A stretch of DNA of 64,000 nt from contig NZ_JAMLDY010000016.1 in NCBI RefSeq assembly GCF_024211255.1, positions 1-64,000 on the forward strand, written 5' to 3'. Under the pieces are notes generated by a model that worked only from the letters and a program-made list of their open reading frames with translations, was not told the origin of the DNA and searched no databases. A program made the position numbers and the translations under genes. The stretch comes from Sphingomonas liriopis. Lineage in GTDB: Bacteria > Pseudomonadota > Alphaproteobacteria > Sphingomonadales > Sphingomonadaceae. This document shows positions 32,887 to 44,292 of this stretch, piece after piece; position 1 is the stretch's first letter; each line of letters starts with the position of its first letter.

Positions 32887-33432
32887 TCAGGCCGGGCAGC
32901 GGCTGTAGCGGAACGAGCCGGCGCGGTCGGGCGAGCCCTTGGCCTCGCGGACCAGCGTCTTGCCGTCGTCGAGCAGGGTTAGCGTGGTAGGTTCGGACCA
33001 GGTCTGCCCCTCGCCGCTCATCGGGAGGGCAAAGGCGACCTGCGTCGGCTGGGTCTGGCGGATGCTGCCGGCCGTCCCACGCGATTCGTAGAAGGACAGG
33101 CGGTCGCCAGCGATGGTCAGCAGGCCCTTGTTGTCGGCGCGCTTCGGATCGCAATCGTTGGGCACCATGCCCCAGCGGCCCTCGAAGCCGGCGGGCAGCG
33201 CCGTCAGCGCCACGGGGCTGGCGGTCGGCAGCGGCACCGGCGATTGGACCGCGGCATTGCCCGGCGGGTCGAGCGGCACGACCGTGTTCTGCGGGTCGAT
33301 CGAGAGGTTACCGGGCGTCGGCTCGACCGCGGCGCTGCCGCCGCTCGATTCATTGTTGGCCGATTCGCCGCCTGAACAAGCGGCGAGGCTCAGGGCAGCG
33401 ATGGCAAGGACCGTCAGACGCATATGGATCAT
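32887..33432 (-). CDS. Lipoprotein of unknown function within the valine operon
   Basis: A 181-residue lipoprotein: MIHMRLTVLAIAALSLAACSGGES has a clear lipobox (LAAC). A Pro/Ser-rich linker (~25-80) follows, then a small domain with FEGRWGMVPNDCDPKRADNKGLLTIAGDRLSFYE and a late Cys (YSRCPA), which could pair with the first Cys. The ATG at 33432 overlaps the mmsA stop (ATGA); the ATG at 33423 is also possible. No catabolic role is apparent. Confidence 0.8.
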   Translation of the reverse strand: MIHMRLTVLAIAALSLAACSGGESANNESSGGSAAVEPTPGNLSIDPQNTVVPLDPPGNAAVQSPVPLPTASPVALTALPAGFEGRWGMVPNDCDPKRADNKGLLTIAGDRLSFYESRGTAGSIRQTQPTQVAFALPMSGEGQTWSEPTTLTLLDDGKTLVREAKGSPDRAGSFRYSRCPA

Positions 33433-34958
33433 CCCATGGTGGGAATGACGAACGCATCCTGGATGCGACTGGGTCCACCGTCCTCGCTGCCGCCGGGGAG
33501 CGCAGAGCCGTCGGGCCAGCGTTGCGTGATCGTCTTGACCTTGGTCCAGAACTTGACGCCCTCCATGCCGTGCTGGTTGGTGTCGCCGAACGCGCTGCGC
33601 TTCCAGCCGCCGAAGGTGTGATAGGCGACCGGCACCGGGATCGGCACGTTGATGCCGACCATGCCGACGTTGACGCGCGCGGCGAATTCGCGCGCGGCAT
33701 GACCGTTGCGGGTGAAGATCGCGACGCCGTTGCCGTATTGGTGCTCGCTCGGCAGGCGCACGGCATCCTCGAAGCTCTGCGCGCGGACGATCTGAAGGAC
33801 GGGGCCGAAGATCTCCTCCTTGTACGCCGACATGTCGGGCGTCACGCGGTCGAACAGCGTCGGGCCGATGAAGAAGCCCTTCTCATGCCCCTGCAGGGTG
33901 AAGCCGCGGCCGTCGACGACCAGTTCGGCGCCCTCGTCGACGCCGGTCTGGATCCAGTTCTCGACGCGGCTCTTGTGCGCGGCGTTCACGACGGGGCCGT
34001 AATGCGCCTGGTCGTCGGTCGAGACGCCGACGCGCAGCGCCGCGATCGCGGGGATCAGTTTTTCGCGCAGCGCGTCGGCGGTCTTGTCGCCGACCGGCAC
34101 CACTACGGGCAACGCCATGCAGCGCTCGCCCGCCGAGCCGAACGCGGCGCCCGACAGGTCGGCGACGACCTGATCGAGGTCGGCGTCGGGCATGACGATG
34201 CCGTGGTTCTTGGCGCCGCCCATCGCCTGCACGCGCTTGCCCGCCGCGACACCGCGGCGATAGACGTAATGGGCGATGTCGGACGAGCCGACGAAGCTGA
34301 CCGCACTGATCGCGGGATGGTCGAGGATCGCGTCGACCATCTCCTTGTCGCCGTGGACGACCTGCAGGATGCCCTCGGGCGCGCCCGCCTCCAGCATCAA
34401 TTCGGCGAGGCGCACCGGCACCGACGGATCGCGCTCGGAGGGCTTGAGGATGAAGGCGTTGCCGGTGGCGATCGCGACGCCGAACATCCACATCGGGATC
34501 ATGCCCGGGAAGTTGAACGGCGTGATGCCTGCACCGATGCCGAGCGGCTGGCGTATCGAATAAACGTCGATGCCGGGGCCTGCCCCTTGCGTATATTCGC
34601 CCTTCAGCACGTGCGGGATACCGCAGCAGAATTCGATGACCTCGAGCCCGCGCTGGATGTCGCCCTTCGAATCGGCGATGACCTTGCCGTGCTCGGAGGA
34701 GAGCAGACGGGCGAGCGCGTCCATGTTCGCCTCGACCAGTTCCTTGAAGCGGAACATGACGCGGGCGCGGCGCTGCGGATTGGTCGCCGCCCAGCGGGGC
34801 TGTGCCTTCTGCGCCGCGGCGATCGCGCGGTCGAGGTCGGCGGTCGTGCCGAGCGCGACGCGGGCCTGCACCTCGCCGCTGTTGGGGTCGAAGACGTCGC
34901 CGTAGCGGCTGGCGTCGTCGCCGGTGTGGCCGACGATGGCATGATCGATGGTGCGCAT
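33429..34958 (-). CDS. mmsA: Methylmalonate-semialdehyde dehydrogenase (CoA-acylating)
   Basis: A 509-residue aldehyde dehydrogenase making propionyl-CoA from methylmalonate semialdehyde. It shows ITPFNFPGMIPMWMFG, FILKPSERDPSVP, FVGSSDIAHYVY and the catalytic Cys in GSAGERCMALPV. The asparagine-rich GGAKNHGIVMPDAD typical of MmsA is present. The ATG at 34958 is chosen; the upstream frame is a shadow of the LysR gene. It is first in its operon and shares an 81-bp divergent promoter region with the LysR gene. Confidence 0.95.
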   Translation of the reverse strand: MRTIDHAIVGHTGDDASRYGDVFDPNSGEVQARVALGTTADLDRAIAAAQKAQPRWAATNPQRRARVMFRFKELVEANMDALARLLSSEHGKVIADSKGDIQRGLEVIEFCCGIPHVLKGEYTQGAGPGIDVYSIRQPLGIGAGITPFNFPGMIPMWMFGVAIATGNAFILKPSERDPSVPVRLAELMLEAGAPEGILQVVHGDKEMVDAILDHPAISAVSFVGSSDIAHYVYRRGVAAGKRVQAMGGAKNHGIVMPDADLDQVVADLSGAAFGSAGERCMALPVVVPVGDKTADALREKLIPAIAALRVGVSTDDQAHYGPVVNAAHKSRVENWIQTGVDEGAELVVDGRGFTLQGHEKGFFIGPTLFDRVTPDMSAYKEEIFGPVLQIVRAQSFEDAVRLPSEHQYGNGVAIFTRNGHAAREFAARVNVGMVGINVPIPVPVAYHTFGGWKRSAFGDTNQHGMEGVKFWTKVKTITQRWPDGSALPGGSEDGGPSRIQDAFVIPTMG

Positions 34959-35039
34959 GAACCTCTCCGTTCTCGTGGGCAAGATCGACCCGGACAGGAT
35001 TGCAGGCAAGGGCCGAAAGTGCGAGTGCGACCTGCAGAT

Positions 35040-35924
35040 ATGCAGCCGCGCTGGGACGACCTTCAGGATTTTCTGCGCGTAGCGCGCGCCGGGCAGATCG
35101 CGCGCGCCGCGGCGGCGGCGGGGATCGACGCGACGACGCTGGCGCGGCATCTGCGGCGGCTGGAGGCGACGCTGGGCCAGACCTTGTTCGAGCAATCGCG
35201 CGAGGGACAGGTGCTGACCGCGGCGGGCGAGGCGCTGCTGGTCGCGGCGGAAGCGATGCAGCAGGCGGCGAGCGGCATCGTCGCGACCGATGCCGATCCC
35301 GACCGTCTGTCGGGCGTGCTGCGGGTGAGCGTGTCGGAGGGGTTCGGAACGTGGTTCGTCGCGCATCACCTGCGCGATTTCACCGCGGCGCATCCCGACC
35401 TGACGGTCGATCTCGTCGCGAGCAGCGGCTTTTTGAGCCCGTCGCGGCGTGAGGCGGACATCGCGGTCCTGCTCGCCCGGCCGCAGACCGGGCCGCTGGT
35501 CAGCAGCAAGCTGACCGATTACGCGCTGGGGTTGTATGCGGCGGACCTGTATGCGGCGCGGCATCCGTTGCCGGTCGAGCCTGCGGCGGTGCGCGATCAT
35601 CCGCTGATCGGCTATGTGCCGGACCTGCTCTACGCACCCGAGCTGCGCTATCTCGCGGAGATCCACGACGGGCTGGAGCCGCGCATCCGCAGTTCGAGCA
35701 TCAACGCGCAATACCGGCTGGTCGCGGCGGGGGCGGGGCTGGGGGTGCTGCCGCGCTTCATCGGCGATGCGGATCGGAGCCTGCGGCGCGTGCTGCCGGA
35801 GCGGACGATCCGGCGGTCGTTCTGGCTGGTGACGCACCAGGATACGCGGGGGACGAAGAAGGTGCGGGCGTTTCGCGAGTGGCTGACCGGGTTGGTCGCG
35901 GCGCAGCGGGGGCGGTTCGGGTAG
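35040..35924 (+). CDS. LysR-family transcriptional regulator
   Basis: A 294-residue regulator. An N-terminal winged helix (WDDLQDFLRVARAGQIARAAAAAGIDATTLARHLRRLEATLG) is followed by a two-lobed effector domain (LRVSVSEGFGTWFVAHHL, GFLSPSRREADIAVLL). It is divergent from mmsA and so is a likely regulator of the valine operon. A GTG at 35019 could add seven residues. The imperfect palindrome CTGCAgataTGCAG (35032-35045) lies over the start codon and may be an autoregulatory site. Confidence 0.9.
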   Translation: MQPRWDDLQDFLRVARAGQIARAAAAAGIDATTLARHLRRLEATLGQTLFEQSREGQVLTAAGEALLVAAEAMQQAASGIVATDADPDRLSGVLRVSVSEGFGTWFVAHHLRDFTAAHPDLTVDLVASSGFLSPSRREADIAVLLARPQTGPLVSSKLTDYALGLYAADLYAARHPLPVEPAAVRDHPLIGYVPDLLYAPELRYLAEIHDGLEPRIRSSSINAQYRLVAAGAGLGVLPRFIGDADRSLRRVLPERTIRRSFWLVTHQDTRGTKKVRAFREWLTGLVAAQRGRFG

Positions 35925-35963
35925 GGCGCGTCGGTCAGCGCGAAACGCTGATTACGCACGCTT

Positions 35964-36050
35964 CGTCATGCCGGACTTGTTCCGGCATCCACCGATCCGC
36001 ATGCGTGGGCTGCGTGGAACGGTGGACCCCGGAACACGTCCGGGGTGACG
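35964..36050. repeat. Intergenic inverted repeat, family A (variant arm)
   Basis: The left arm is the variant CGTCATGCCGGACTTGTTCC and the right arm is the standard GGAACACGTCCGGGGTGACG. It lies between the convergent LysR and gyrB genes. Confidence 0.82.
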
Positions 36051-36078
36051 CCGGTGTTGGGGTAAGCCGTCGTCCGCG

Positions 36079-36110
36079 TTCGTCATTCCCGCCTGCGCGG
36101 GAATGACGAA
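36079..36110. terminator. Perfect hairpin (family B) just after gyrB
   Basis: TTCGTCATTCCCGC and GCGGGAATGACGAA form a 14-bp stem with a 4-base loop, nine bases after the gyrB stop. It probably acts as a terminator or 3' barrier for gyrB, although no U-run follows. Confidence 0.6.
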
Positions 36111-36118
36111 CAACAAGA

Positions 36119-39565
<3,447 letters not shown>

Positions 39566-40621
39566 TCAGCCGAGCGCGATGCGCGTCGCGGCGGCGTCGA
39601 TACCGGCGAACAGCGCGGGTTCGGTACCGGTCATCCACACCTGGCCGTGGTGGCCGAGGCGATCGAACAGCGCAGCGCGGCGGACGGGGTCGAGGTGCGC
39701 GGCGATTTCGTCGAGCAGCAGGATCGGCGCGTGGCCGGTGCGGCCGGCGACCAGTTCAGCGTGGGCGAGGACGATACCGAGCAGCAGCGCCTTCTGTTCG
39801 CCGGTCGAGGCGAGTGCGGCGGCCTGGCCTTTGCCGAGATGGGTGACGGCGAGGTCGGCGCGGTGCGGCCCGGCGAGCGCGCGGCCGGCGGCGGCGTCGC
39901 GGGCGCGACCGGTGCGCAGTTCGGCGGCGAGCCGGCCGGCATCGCCGCGCCAGCCCTCCAGTGCCAAGGCCGCGCGGGCGAAGGGGCCGTCGGGCTGATC
40001 GGCGAGGCGTTCGCCCAGCGCCGCGACGGTGTCGGCGCGCGCGGCGTCGATCGTGCCGCCGTGATGCGCGATCTGCGCCTCGAGCGCGGTCAGCCATTCG
40101 GGGTCGGCGGGTTCGTCGGCGGCGAGCAGCCGGTTGCGCGCGCGCATCGCCGCTTCGTAGCGTGCGGCGTGATGCGCGTGGGCGGGCGACAGTGCGAGGG
40201 TGAGGCGGTCGAGAAAGCGGCGGCGCTCGCCCGCCGGCTCGACGAACAACCGGTCCATCGCCGGGGTCAGCCACAGCACGGTCAGCCACTCGGCGAGCGT
40301 GTTGGCGGTGGCGGCGGCGCCCTGGATGCGCAGCTGGCGGCGTTCGGGCGCGGGGGCAATCGTCCCGGTGGCGATCTCGACGTCGCCCCCTTCGGCGGCC
40401 AGCGTCGCGGCGATGCCGAAGCCGCCGGGGCCACCCTGTCGCTGCATCTCGGCAAGCGCCACGCGACGCAGACCGCGGCCGGGGGCGAGCAGCGACACGG
40501 CTTCCAATACGTTGGTCTTGCCCGCGCCGTTCTCGCCGGTGAGCACGACGAAGCCCGGACCCGGGGTCAGCACCAGACCCGCGTGATTGCGGAAATCGGT
40601 GAGGACGAGGCGCGAAAGCAT
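39566..40621 (-). CDS. recF: DNA replication and repair protein RecF
   Basis: A 351-residue SMC-like ATPase that helps load RecA at gaps. Walker A lies in [20 protein letters not shown], and [13 protein letters not shown] opens the protein. The C-terminal part shows a diverged signature ([40 protein letters not shown]) and the Walker B/D-loop [16 protein letters not shown]. It is near gyrB, as in many bacteria, here with one gene between. Confidence 0.95.
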   Translation of the reverse strand: MLSRLVLTDFRNHAGLVLTPGPGFVVLTGENGAGKTNVLEAVSLLAPGRGLRRVALAEMQRQGGPGGFGIAATLAAEGGDVEIATGTIAPAPERRQLRIQGAAATANTLAEWLTVLWLTPAMDRLFVEPAGERRRFLDRLTLALSPAHAHHAARYEAAMRARNRLLAADEPADPEWLTALEAQIAHHGGTIDAARADTVAALGERLADQPDGPFARAALALEGWRGDAGRLAAELRTGRARDAAAGRALAGPHRADLAVTHLGKGQAAALASTGEQKALLLGIVLAHAELVAGRTGHAPILLLDEIAAHLDPVRRAALFDRLGHHGQVWMTGTEPALFAGIDAAATRIALG

Positions 40622-40729
40622 CGCGGTCGCCTATAGCAAAGTGGCGGGCAGTAAAATCCGCTCGCCGGTTTGCCATGGAAGCGTCCTGGGGTGGAGCGCC
40701 ATAAGCGTACGGATCGAACGAACGTTTTT

Positions 40730-40865
40730 GTTCACGCGGAGGCGCGGAGGACGCAGAGGTGTCGCGCCTGCCGCGCCAACGGCGCTCCCCATCTTGCCAT
40801 AGGAATGACGGGAAGCCGCTGCCCCGTGCGATCCATCTCCGTGCCCTCCGCGCCTCCGCGTGAAC
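40730..40865. repeat. Intergenic inverted repeat, family E
   Basis: The arms GTTCACGCGGAGGCGCGGAG and CTCCGCGCCTCCGCGTGAAC are near perfect; the core GCGCCTGCCGCGCCA matches the copy at 8837. It lies in the 343-bp gap upstream of recF. No gene is seen in this gap. Confidence 0.85.
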
Positions 40866-40925
40866 CATCCCTGCTTCTTAACCCGGATCGACCTGACGCC
40901 GCATGTCGATCCGGCCGGAGACTCA

Positions 40926-40957
40926 AGGCCCTTCGACAGGCTCAGAGCGAACGGGGG
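40926..40957. repeat. Half copy of repeat family C
   Basis: GCCCTTCGACAGGCTCAGAG followed by CGAACGGGGG is one arm only. It lies directly after the coq4 stop. Confidence 0.65.
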
Positions 40958-40964
40958 GAGGCGG

Positions 40965-41747
40965 TCAGGCGAGTGCCGCCTGCGCGCGCTCCTTTTGCGC
41001 CGAGGCGTAGGAGGCGAGTTGCGCGCCGAGCGTGGCCTGCGCCTGTTTGTACACCACCGGTTCGGCGATGCCGAGGCGGGCGCGGGCGGCGTCGATCGGT
41101 TCGTGCATCAGCGCCTCGTAATCTTCGCCGAGCAGCCAGCGGGCGCGCTTGCCGTTGCGATAGCCTTCGCGCACCGCCCTGGCGAACAGCGTGCCGCCGG
41201 TGACGCGCAGCGATTTGAGCGCCGCACCGCCGGCGATGAACGCCCAGCCGAGACCGCGGGTCTGCGCATAGGAGAAGGCGACGAGGCATGCCTCGCCCAT
41301 CGTCTCGTCCGCCTTGTAGCCGGTGAGGACGTGCCAGATGTCGTGGACGTCGCGGGTGCGGCGGCCCATCCAGGCGTAGGGGTGGACGACGTCGGTCTCG
41401 CCGGGATCGACGCGGCTGACCTCCACGAGGCCGTCGGCCGAATAGCCGGTGGTGGCGAGGAAGTCGCGATACGCCGCGCCGACCGTGCCCGGCGCGAAGC
41501 CCGCCACCCAGTCGCGATCCGAGAAGCGCTGCGCCAGTTCGATACGCTCATAGGCGATCCGCCCGCCATCGCTGGTCGCGAGCAGCCGGCCGTAAGCGTG
41601 CACGGTGTCGCCGACGTTGAGCGCGCGCATGATCCGGAACACCTGGCCCGTGTCGTCGCCATTGGCGAGCAGCTTGCCGAGCGCGTCGAACGCGGTGCGC
41701 CACGCGCGCTTGCCGGTGGTGCCGGGGAAGGGGGGCAGTTGAGCCAT
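40965..41747 (-). CDS. Coq4-family ubiquinone biosynthesis protein
   Basis: A 260-residue Coq4-like protein. The zinc motif HDxxH is seen as His135-Asp-Ile-Trp-His139 in RDVHDIWHVLTGY, with a Glu at ~152 (GEACLVAF) as the likely fourth ligand. Coq4 organises or catalyses late ubiquinone synthesis (C1 decarboxylation/hydroxylation) at the inner membrane. The ATG at 41747 follows AAGGAT and a good promoter; the frame extends to 41819, but that would cross the promoter. Confidence 0.85.
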   Translation of the reverse strand: MAQLPPFPGTTGKRAWRTAFDALGKLLANGDDTGQVFRIMRALNVGDTVHAYGRLLATSDGGRIAYERIELAQRFSDRDWVAGFAPGTVGAAYRDFLATTGYSADGLVEVSRVDPGETDVVHPYAWMGRRTRDVHDIWHVLTGYKADETMGEACLVAFSYAQTRGLGWAFIAGGAALKSLRVTGGTLFARAVREGYRNGKRARWLLGEDYEALMHEPIDAARARLGIAEPVVYKQAQATLGAQLASYASAQKERAQAALA

Positions 41748-41775
41748 CGAACCGATCCTTACTGACAATGATGTT

Positions 41776-41803
41776 AGTATATGGCGGGCCAGCGATTTGG
41801 CAA
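41776..41803 (-). promoter_or_regulatory. Sigma-70-like promoter of coq4
   Basis: On the minus strand, TTGCCA (41803-41798), a 16-base spacer and TATACT (41781-41776). Transcription would start near 41769, 22 bases before the ATG. The tandem repeat GATTTGGCAAGGGG (41794-41807 and 41810-41823) overlaps the -35 box. Confidence 0.6.
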
Positions 41804-41848
41804 GGGGAGGATTTGGCAAGGGGCAGGGTCTGGCGCCGGCGGGCAGCG

Positions 41849-42895
41849 ATGCTATCGTCGGTCATGGTCGCCCCGTCCGCCCTCGTCCCGGTCGCGCTGC
41901 TGCTGTTCGCCGCGCAAGAGGTGCCGCCGGCACAACGCGCGCCGACGATCCGGCCCGAGGAAGCGACGCTCGACGACACGCTGGAGGTCACCGGCGACAG
42001 CGTCGCGGGCGCGCAGGTCGAGACGCGGATGGCGGTCGACGTGACGGTCGACGGGCACGGGCCGTATCGCTTCGTCGTTGACAGCGGCGCCGACCGCAGC
42101 GTGATCGGCGGCGCGCTCGCGATGCAACTGCGGCTGCCGGCGGGGCCGATGGTGACGCTGCACGGCGTCGCCGGTGCCAGTCCGCGGGCGACGGTGCGGA
42201 TCGCGCGGCTGGGGATCGGCGGCAGCGTGGTGGCGGACGTCGCCGCACCGACGCTTCCCGAACGTTATCTCGGCGCGCAGGGGCTGGTGGGGATCGACGC
42301 GCTGCGCGGGCAGCGGCTGCGGCTGGATTTCGAGACGCAGGCGATCACGATCGAGGATACGCGCCAGCCGGTGACGACGCAGGCCGACGAGATCGTCGTG
42401 ACCGCGCGGCGCAGCGGCGGCCAGCTGATCCTGACGCAGGCGCGCGCCGGCACCATCGGCGTGCGTGCGGTTGTCGATACCGGATCGCAGATCACGGTGG
42501 GTAATCTGGCGCTGCGCGACGCGCTGTTCCGCCGCGGATTGCCGCCGATGGTGTCGGCGACGCTGGTGAGCGTGACGGGGGAGGCGATGACGGTGCCGGT
42601 CGCCATCGTGCCCGAATTGCGGATCGGCGGCATCGTGATGCGTGGCGTGCGCGTCGGCTTCGCCGATCTGCCACCGTTCCGCCTGTTCGGGTTGCGCGAC
42701 CGGCCGGCGATGCTGCTGGGCACCGACCTGATGGGCAGCTTTCGCCGCGTGTCGCTCGATTTCGGCGCGAAGAAGGTGCGGTTCCAGCTGTACCGTTGCC
42801 GCACGATCGCCTCCGCCGCCGTCCGGCGGATGCGCGACGAGGGCGCGGCGACCGATTGTTCCCCGCCGCGTGGGTCGACACCCGACGCGAAATGA
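41849..42895 (+). CDS. Exported aspartic protease with two retropepsin motifs
   Basis: A 348-residue protein with an N-terminal signal or anchor (~1-23). Two catalytic motifs are present: YRFVVDSGADRSVIGG (Asp78) and VRAVVDTGSQITVGN (Asp210), each followed by its own hydrophobic-hydrophobic-Gly region (LVGIDALRG; LLGTDLMG). A single chain can therefore build the active site that retroviral proteases form as a dimer. The ATG at 41849 is preferred over 41768 because it starts the signal peptide. It is divergent from coq4. The C-terminus is Cys-containing and hydrophilic. Substrate unknown. Confidence 0.82.
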   Translation: MLSSVMVAPSALVPVALLLFAAQEVPPAQRAPTIRPEEATLDDTLEVTGDSVAGAQVETRMAVDVTVDGHGPYRFVVDSGADRSVIGGALAMQLRLPAGPMVTLHGVAGASPRATVRIARLGIGGSVVADVAAPTLPERYLGAQGLVGIDALRGQRLRLDFETQAITIEDTRQPVTTQADEIVVTARRSGGQLILTQARAGTIGVRAVVDTGSQITVGNLALRDALFRRGLPPMVSATLVSVTGEAMTVPVAIVPELRIGGIVMRGVRVGFADLPPFRLFGLRDRPAMLLGTDLMGSFRRVSLDFGAKKVRFQLYRCRTIASAAVRRMRDEGAATDCSPPRGSTPDAK

Positions 42896-42990
42896 CGCCG
42901 TCGCGCCGTGGACCTCGATCGTGTGTGAACCGGAACCGCCGCGGAGCCGCACCGTTGGGGAGCGACAGCCAGCAATCGGGATACAAAGCC

Positions 42991-43443
42991 ATGGATTACA
43001 GGAAGATCGGCTTCGGCCTCGGCGCCTTCGCGGCGGGTGCGGCGGCATGGACCGCGGCGACGGCGGCGTTCGGGCCGAAGCCGGGCGCGCGCCGGCCTGC
43101 GTCGAGCGATGACGACGGCGTGGGTGCAGTGCCGGGCGACAGCACGACCAGCCCGGTCACGCCGCGGCCGGCGACGATGGCCGCCGCGCCGGTCGGCATG
43201 GCGGAAACCGAGAAGCATTTCGAGGAGCGGGCCGGCAATCCTGCCGCCGAGCATGTCCCGACCGACCTGATGGGCGACACGCACCCGGGCAGCGGCGATC
43301 GCGCCGCCGAGGCGTTCCGCCCCGATCCGACCGCGGTGCCGACCGATGCTGAAAGGGAGTCGCTGCGCCCCGCCACCGGCCCTGCGCCGACGCTGGTCGC
43401 CGATCGCGGCAGCGGCTTCAGCGAGGCGGCAGGGGCGGCGTGA
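42991..43443 (+). CDS. Membrane-anchored hydrophilic protein of unknown function
   Basis: A 150-residue protein. MDYRKIGFGLGAFAAGAAAWTAATAAFG is one membrane helix, followed by a long Pro/Ala/Asp/Thr-rich tail likely to be disordered and periplasmic. No domain recognised. The RBS is weak (AGCAATCGGG region); the start is chosen for the helix. Confidence 0.6.
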   Translation: MDYRKIGFGLGAFAAGAAAWTAATAAFGPKPGARRPASSDDDGVGAVPGDSTTSPVTPRPATMAAAPVGMAETEKHFEERAGNPAAEHVPTDLMGDTHPGSGDRAAEAFRPDPTAVPTDAERESLRPATGPAPTLVADRGSGFSEAAGAA

Positions 43444-43542
43444 TCGCGGGTCTGCAACCATAACCGGCGGCAGGCATTCTCCTGTCATGACCACAGCAGC
43501 GGCGGCGATACCCGTCGGCGCTGCCGCTACAGGGAGGATGCA

Positions 43543-43944
43543 ATGCGGATACCTATGATCGCGGCCGTTGCCGCCGCGGCGACGCTCGCCGGTTGTTCGA
43601 CGTATGGCACAGACAGCCGTTATCGCGGCTATTCGGCCTACGACTACAACCGCGTCGATCCGTCCTATAACGGCTATTATGCCGATCGCTATTATGTCGA
43701 TGGCCCGCGCTATCGCGAGCGGCGGCTGTCGAGCCGCGATCGCGTCTATCGCGGCGAGAACGGCAATTACTATTGCCGCCGCAACGACGGTACGACCGGG
43801 CTGATCGTCGGTGGCGTCGCGGGCGGCGTGCTCGGCAACATCATCGCGCCGGGCGGGTCGGGCCTGCTCGGCACGTTGCTTGGCGGCGCGGCGGGTGCCG
43901 CGGTCGGCCGGTCGGTCGATCGCAACAACGTGCGCTGTCGCTGA
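43543..43944 (+). CDS. Glycine-zipper lipoprotein
   Basis: A 133-residue lipoprotein. The signal ends LAGC (Cys18). A Tyr/Arg/Asp-rich middle (~25-75) precedes GENGNYYCRRNDGTTGLIVGGVAGGVLGNIIA, a glycine-zipper helix pair (GLLGTLLGGAAGAAVGRSV). It resembles the 17-kDa surface-antigen/RcnB-like envelope proteins. An AGGGAGG RBS precedes the ATG. It ends at a strong bidirectional terminator. Confidence 0.85.
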   Translation: MRIPMIAAVAAAATLAGCSTYGTDSRYRGYSAYDYNRVDPSYNGYYADRYYVDGPRYRERRLSSRDRVYRGENGNYYCRRNDGTTGLIVGGVAGGVLGNIIAPGGSGLLGTLLGGAAGAAVGRSVDRNNVRCR

Positions 43945-43967
43945 CGCCACGCGCCGAAGCGTAAACG

Positions 43968-44004
43968 AAAGGGGTGCGGGATCGATCGGTCCCGCACCCC
44001 TTTT
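43968..44004. terminator. Bidirectional rho-independent terminator
   Basis: AAAGGGGTGCGGG and CCCGCACCCCTTT form a 13-bp perfect stem with a 10-base loop (ATCGATCGGT) and T/A runs on both sides. It serves the converging lipoprotein gene (43543) and the small gene at 44009. Confidence 0.92.
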
Positions 44005-44008
44005 CGCG

Positions 44009-44182
44009 TCAGTCGTTGCCGAGCAGCGAGGATTTGCGCGGGATCGTCTCGCCCTGCGGCTGGCCCTTGTCGAGCGTCTCGCTCGGGCGGCGCGCGTCAC
44101 CGGGACGTTGATGCTCGGTCGACAGATTGGGGTCGCGGGTCTCGGTGGTCGGGGCGTCGGCGTCGGTCTTGGGATCGGTCAT
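44009..44182 (-). CDS. Small hydrophilic protein of unknown function
   Basis: A 57-residue protein (MTDPKTDADAPTTETRD...SSLLGND), highly charged and probably disordered. AGAGGAG six bases before the ATG at 44182 fixes the start; the ATG at 44203 lacks an RBS. It has its own terminator 5 bases past the stop. Divergent from the S9 peptidase gene. Confidence 0.65.
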   Translation of the reverse strand: MTDPKTDADAPTTETRDPNLSTEHQRPGDARRPSETLDKGQPQGETIPRKSSLLGND

Positions 44183-44292
44183 GGCAGGCTCCTCTGCAGG
44201 CATGAACGGGCCGGGCCGTCCTGCCGTTCCGCTTGCGGCGGGCAGGCCAGCCGCTAAGCTCCCGCCACGATTTGTCTTTCTTCGGAGTTCCG

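Noticed and set aside
35040..35053. CTGCAgataTGCAG as a firm LysR binding site
   Set aside because: The stem is only 5 bp and sits on the start codon; it lacks the usual T-N11-A spacing in a promoter position, so it is only mentioned in the gene entry.
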